64,000 nucleotides of DNA from contig NC_091052.1 of NCBI RefSeq assembly GCF_963966145.1, positions 10,292,001 to 10,356,000 of the forward strand. The letters are read 5' to 3'. Positions 62,370-64,000 of the stretch are shown here, piece after piece (the first letter of the stretch is position 1; each line of letters opens with the position of its first letter). Origin of the DNA: Tenebrio molitor (lineage: Eukaryota > Arthropoda > Insecta > Coleoptera > Tenebrionidae). The notes below the pieces were generated by a model that was not told where the DNA came from, made no database searches, and worked only from the letters and a program-made list of their open reading frames with translations. The position numbers and the translations under genes were made by a program.

Positions 62370-62517
62370 AGCGGTATCTTGTCTTAGTATAAATGGACTT
62401 TATTTATGATAAGCTAACAGTTTTTTTGGACGTCCCTGAAAGCTTAAAATTTTCGTGGTATTTTACACACTCCGTGCGGTAGTTTGATTAGTGTGTAAAA
62501 ATCAAGATACCGTAGCT
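62370..62517. repeat. compound inverted repeat
   Basis: GCGGTATCTTG at 62372 is inverted at CAAGATACCGT (62506-62516). A tighter hairpin inside (TTTTACACACT against AGTGTGTAAAA) encloses CCGTGCGGTAG. It is weaker than the other foldbacks but of the same general type. Confidence 0.55.
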
Positions 62518-64000
62518 ATTCAAAGTGTGTAAACATGTCATTTAGAGTTGAGGAGGCCAAAAATGTTATTTACAGGTGCATATTAGAGGGTTTAGTTAGA
62601 GAAAAAGTAATAACATTTTTTAACTGTTATTTCTAAGTAATTTGTCAAAAGTATCTCGATCATCATTCAGTGAGAAATGTTTGAAGCTGAAAACATTAAT
62701 ATTAGGTCGTAACTCAAAATCACGCGTCTTGGAGATCATAACCGTGGCTTTATATTAACCATAAATATTAAAAATTGAACCGCTTGAGGTATTTCTAGAA
62801 AAATATTTGAGTTGGGAGAATGCGGACTTTATTGCACCATAACTTCGTCTTCTGCATGTGCACACGAACGCCTACTTAAGACTAGAGAGCAAAATAAGTT
62901 TGGATTTTTTTGGCGTTATTTGACGGTAATTACGAAGACGAATCGGACGTCCGTGTTTGATTTAGAGAAAAATGAAGGTCGGCAAAGGGCGCCCTCGTTC
63001 TTATTCTGTCGATTTCGAGGAGAAAATTGCTCGTGAAAGTTTCATAGGCGCACAAAGAATGTAAATTAATCAATGTCCTTTTGCCAAAGGTTGAAATACT
63101 TTTTAATGAAACTACCGGTCAAAAGAAAAACCTAATGGACCTTCCTGTCTTTATTTCTGTTTAGCACCCGGAATCGAGCATCGTGTTTTACACGAACCGC
63201 CCGATAAGGAAGCATTAGCAAATCAATCAAACGGAATGGTTTCTGGTCTGGAAATGTTACGAGATTTGTTCTTTTTATTCATACAGAAAAACGGAAAAAA
63301 TACGCACTGGAAGTGCAGAATAAATTATACACAATGAGCCGGGCCACAAATCATCGGGAACCTCCAATAAATTTGTTCTGCCAGTTTACAACGGATTTGG
63401 GATTCAATAAAATCACAAAGCAATAATGTGCACAGACGAAACAACGCGATTAGCGAGTGATTATTGGAAAAATTTACATTTTACGCCGATAGGAGGCTCA
63501 ATAAAGAACAAATAAAATTATAACACCATTTACATAATTGTGTTAGATTTTATCAATTCATTTTTGAGTCTTTCGACCGACGAAAAATGGTGGGGCTGCC
63601 AACTCCACCTTGTTTATTCTCTTTCACTAGTTGTGCGGTGGCGAATTTAATAAAGCTCTGATGTAGGTTGGCATCGTTTTCACAAGACGCTTTGTGCCTG
63701 GATTTACGCATAATTTCCGCAAGCAACAAACATCTTATTGATGTCTTTTGCCCATGTGGAATGGATGTAATTATACAGGGGTTGTAGTTTAGTTGCATTT
63801 CCTCGACACCCAAAACAAAGTGAAGTTATTTTCACAAAAGACCGTTGCCAATCTGTTTAGTTCCTAATAAACATTGTCATATAACAGTTATCGACACAAA
63901 GATTCGTTAATTGCCTTTTGACGAACACGAAAGAATTGGAAAGAAAACAACTTCCCATTTATTGGAGAAATAATCTTATAAGTTCCGAGAAAAGACGAAC

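Larger units (their letters stand above)
60191..64000. other. intron 6 of alkaline phosphatase, runs off the window
   Basis: No exon carrying the expected GRIDH block is visible. It contains two foldbacks, at 62056-62184 and 62370-62517. Confidence 0.55.

Noticed and set aside
62650..62670. CTCGATCATCAT as a possible start of the next phosphatase exon (DHH block)
   Set aside because: The required frame and split-Gly phase do not fit, and the frame hits a stop soon after.

Overview
The window looks like AT-rich insect nuclear DNA, possibly from a beetle, although the order is my inference. It has GT-AG introns, an insect-type secreted alkaline phosphatase, a decayed copy of an insect perilipin (LSD-1-like) gene, a short cadherin-repeat gene, and many small foldback and MITE-type elements. 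There are no bacterial operons. Most of the 64 kb is intron or intergenic DNA with only chance open frames.

Layout. 1-20 kb is intergenic and rich in old insertions. It holds a 953-bp pogo/Tigger-like element with a decayed transposase tail (2886-3838), a cluster of hairpin repeats (3852-4462), a 78-bp tandem repeat, several TA-flanked or foldback elements (11.2-14.1 kb), a minus-strand DDE transposase remnant (17.64-17.94 kb) and, next to it, an intronless frameshifted perilipin copy (17.98-18.56 kb). A compact seven-exon gene on the plus strand (20457-21861, all introns 49-55 bp) encodes a predicted secreted protein of 364 residues with three cadherin repeats and no membrane anchor. Just downstream lie an antisense 5S rRNA-derived sequence and an overlapping foldback. 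24.4-27.6 kb holds more MITEs, one of them nested inside another.

From 29.5 kb to beyond the right edge runs one large plus-strand alkaline phosphatase gene. Six coding exons (29513-29609, 46788-47011, 48953-49127, 51582-51760, 58627-58834, 60050-60190) splice in perfect phase into 341 codons plus one base. They cover the signal peptide, the first metal-binding Asp, the nucleophile region, the His/Thr and Arg of the active site, and the Mg-binding Glu. The second half of the enzyme lies outside the window. Its first intron is about 17 kb.

The only confidently functional genes are the phosphatase and, less certainly, the short cadherin. They have the same orientation, but nothing in the sequence ties them functionally. 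The most unusual material is the repeat landscape: palindromic elements with unrelated arms but similar CG-rich centres, a MITE family ending in CCCGGCGCATCCACC, three TA-flanked MITEs sharing a CAxGGTxTxTCAC terminus, and the 5S-derived foldback.
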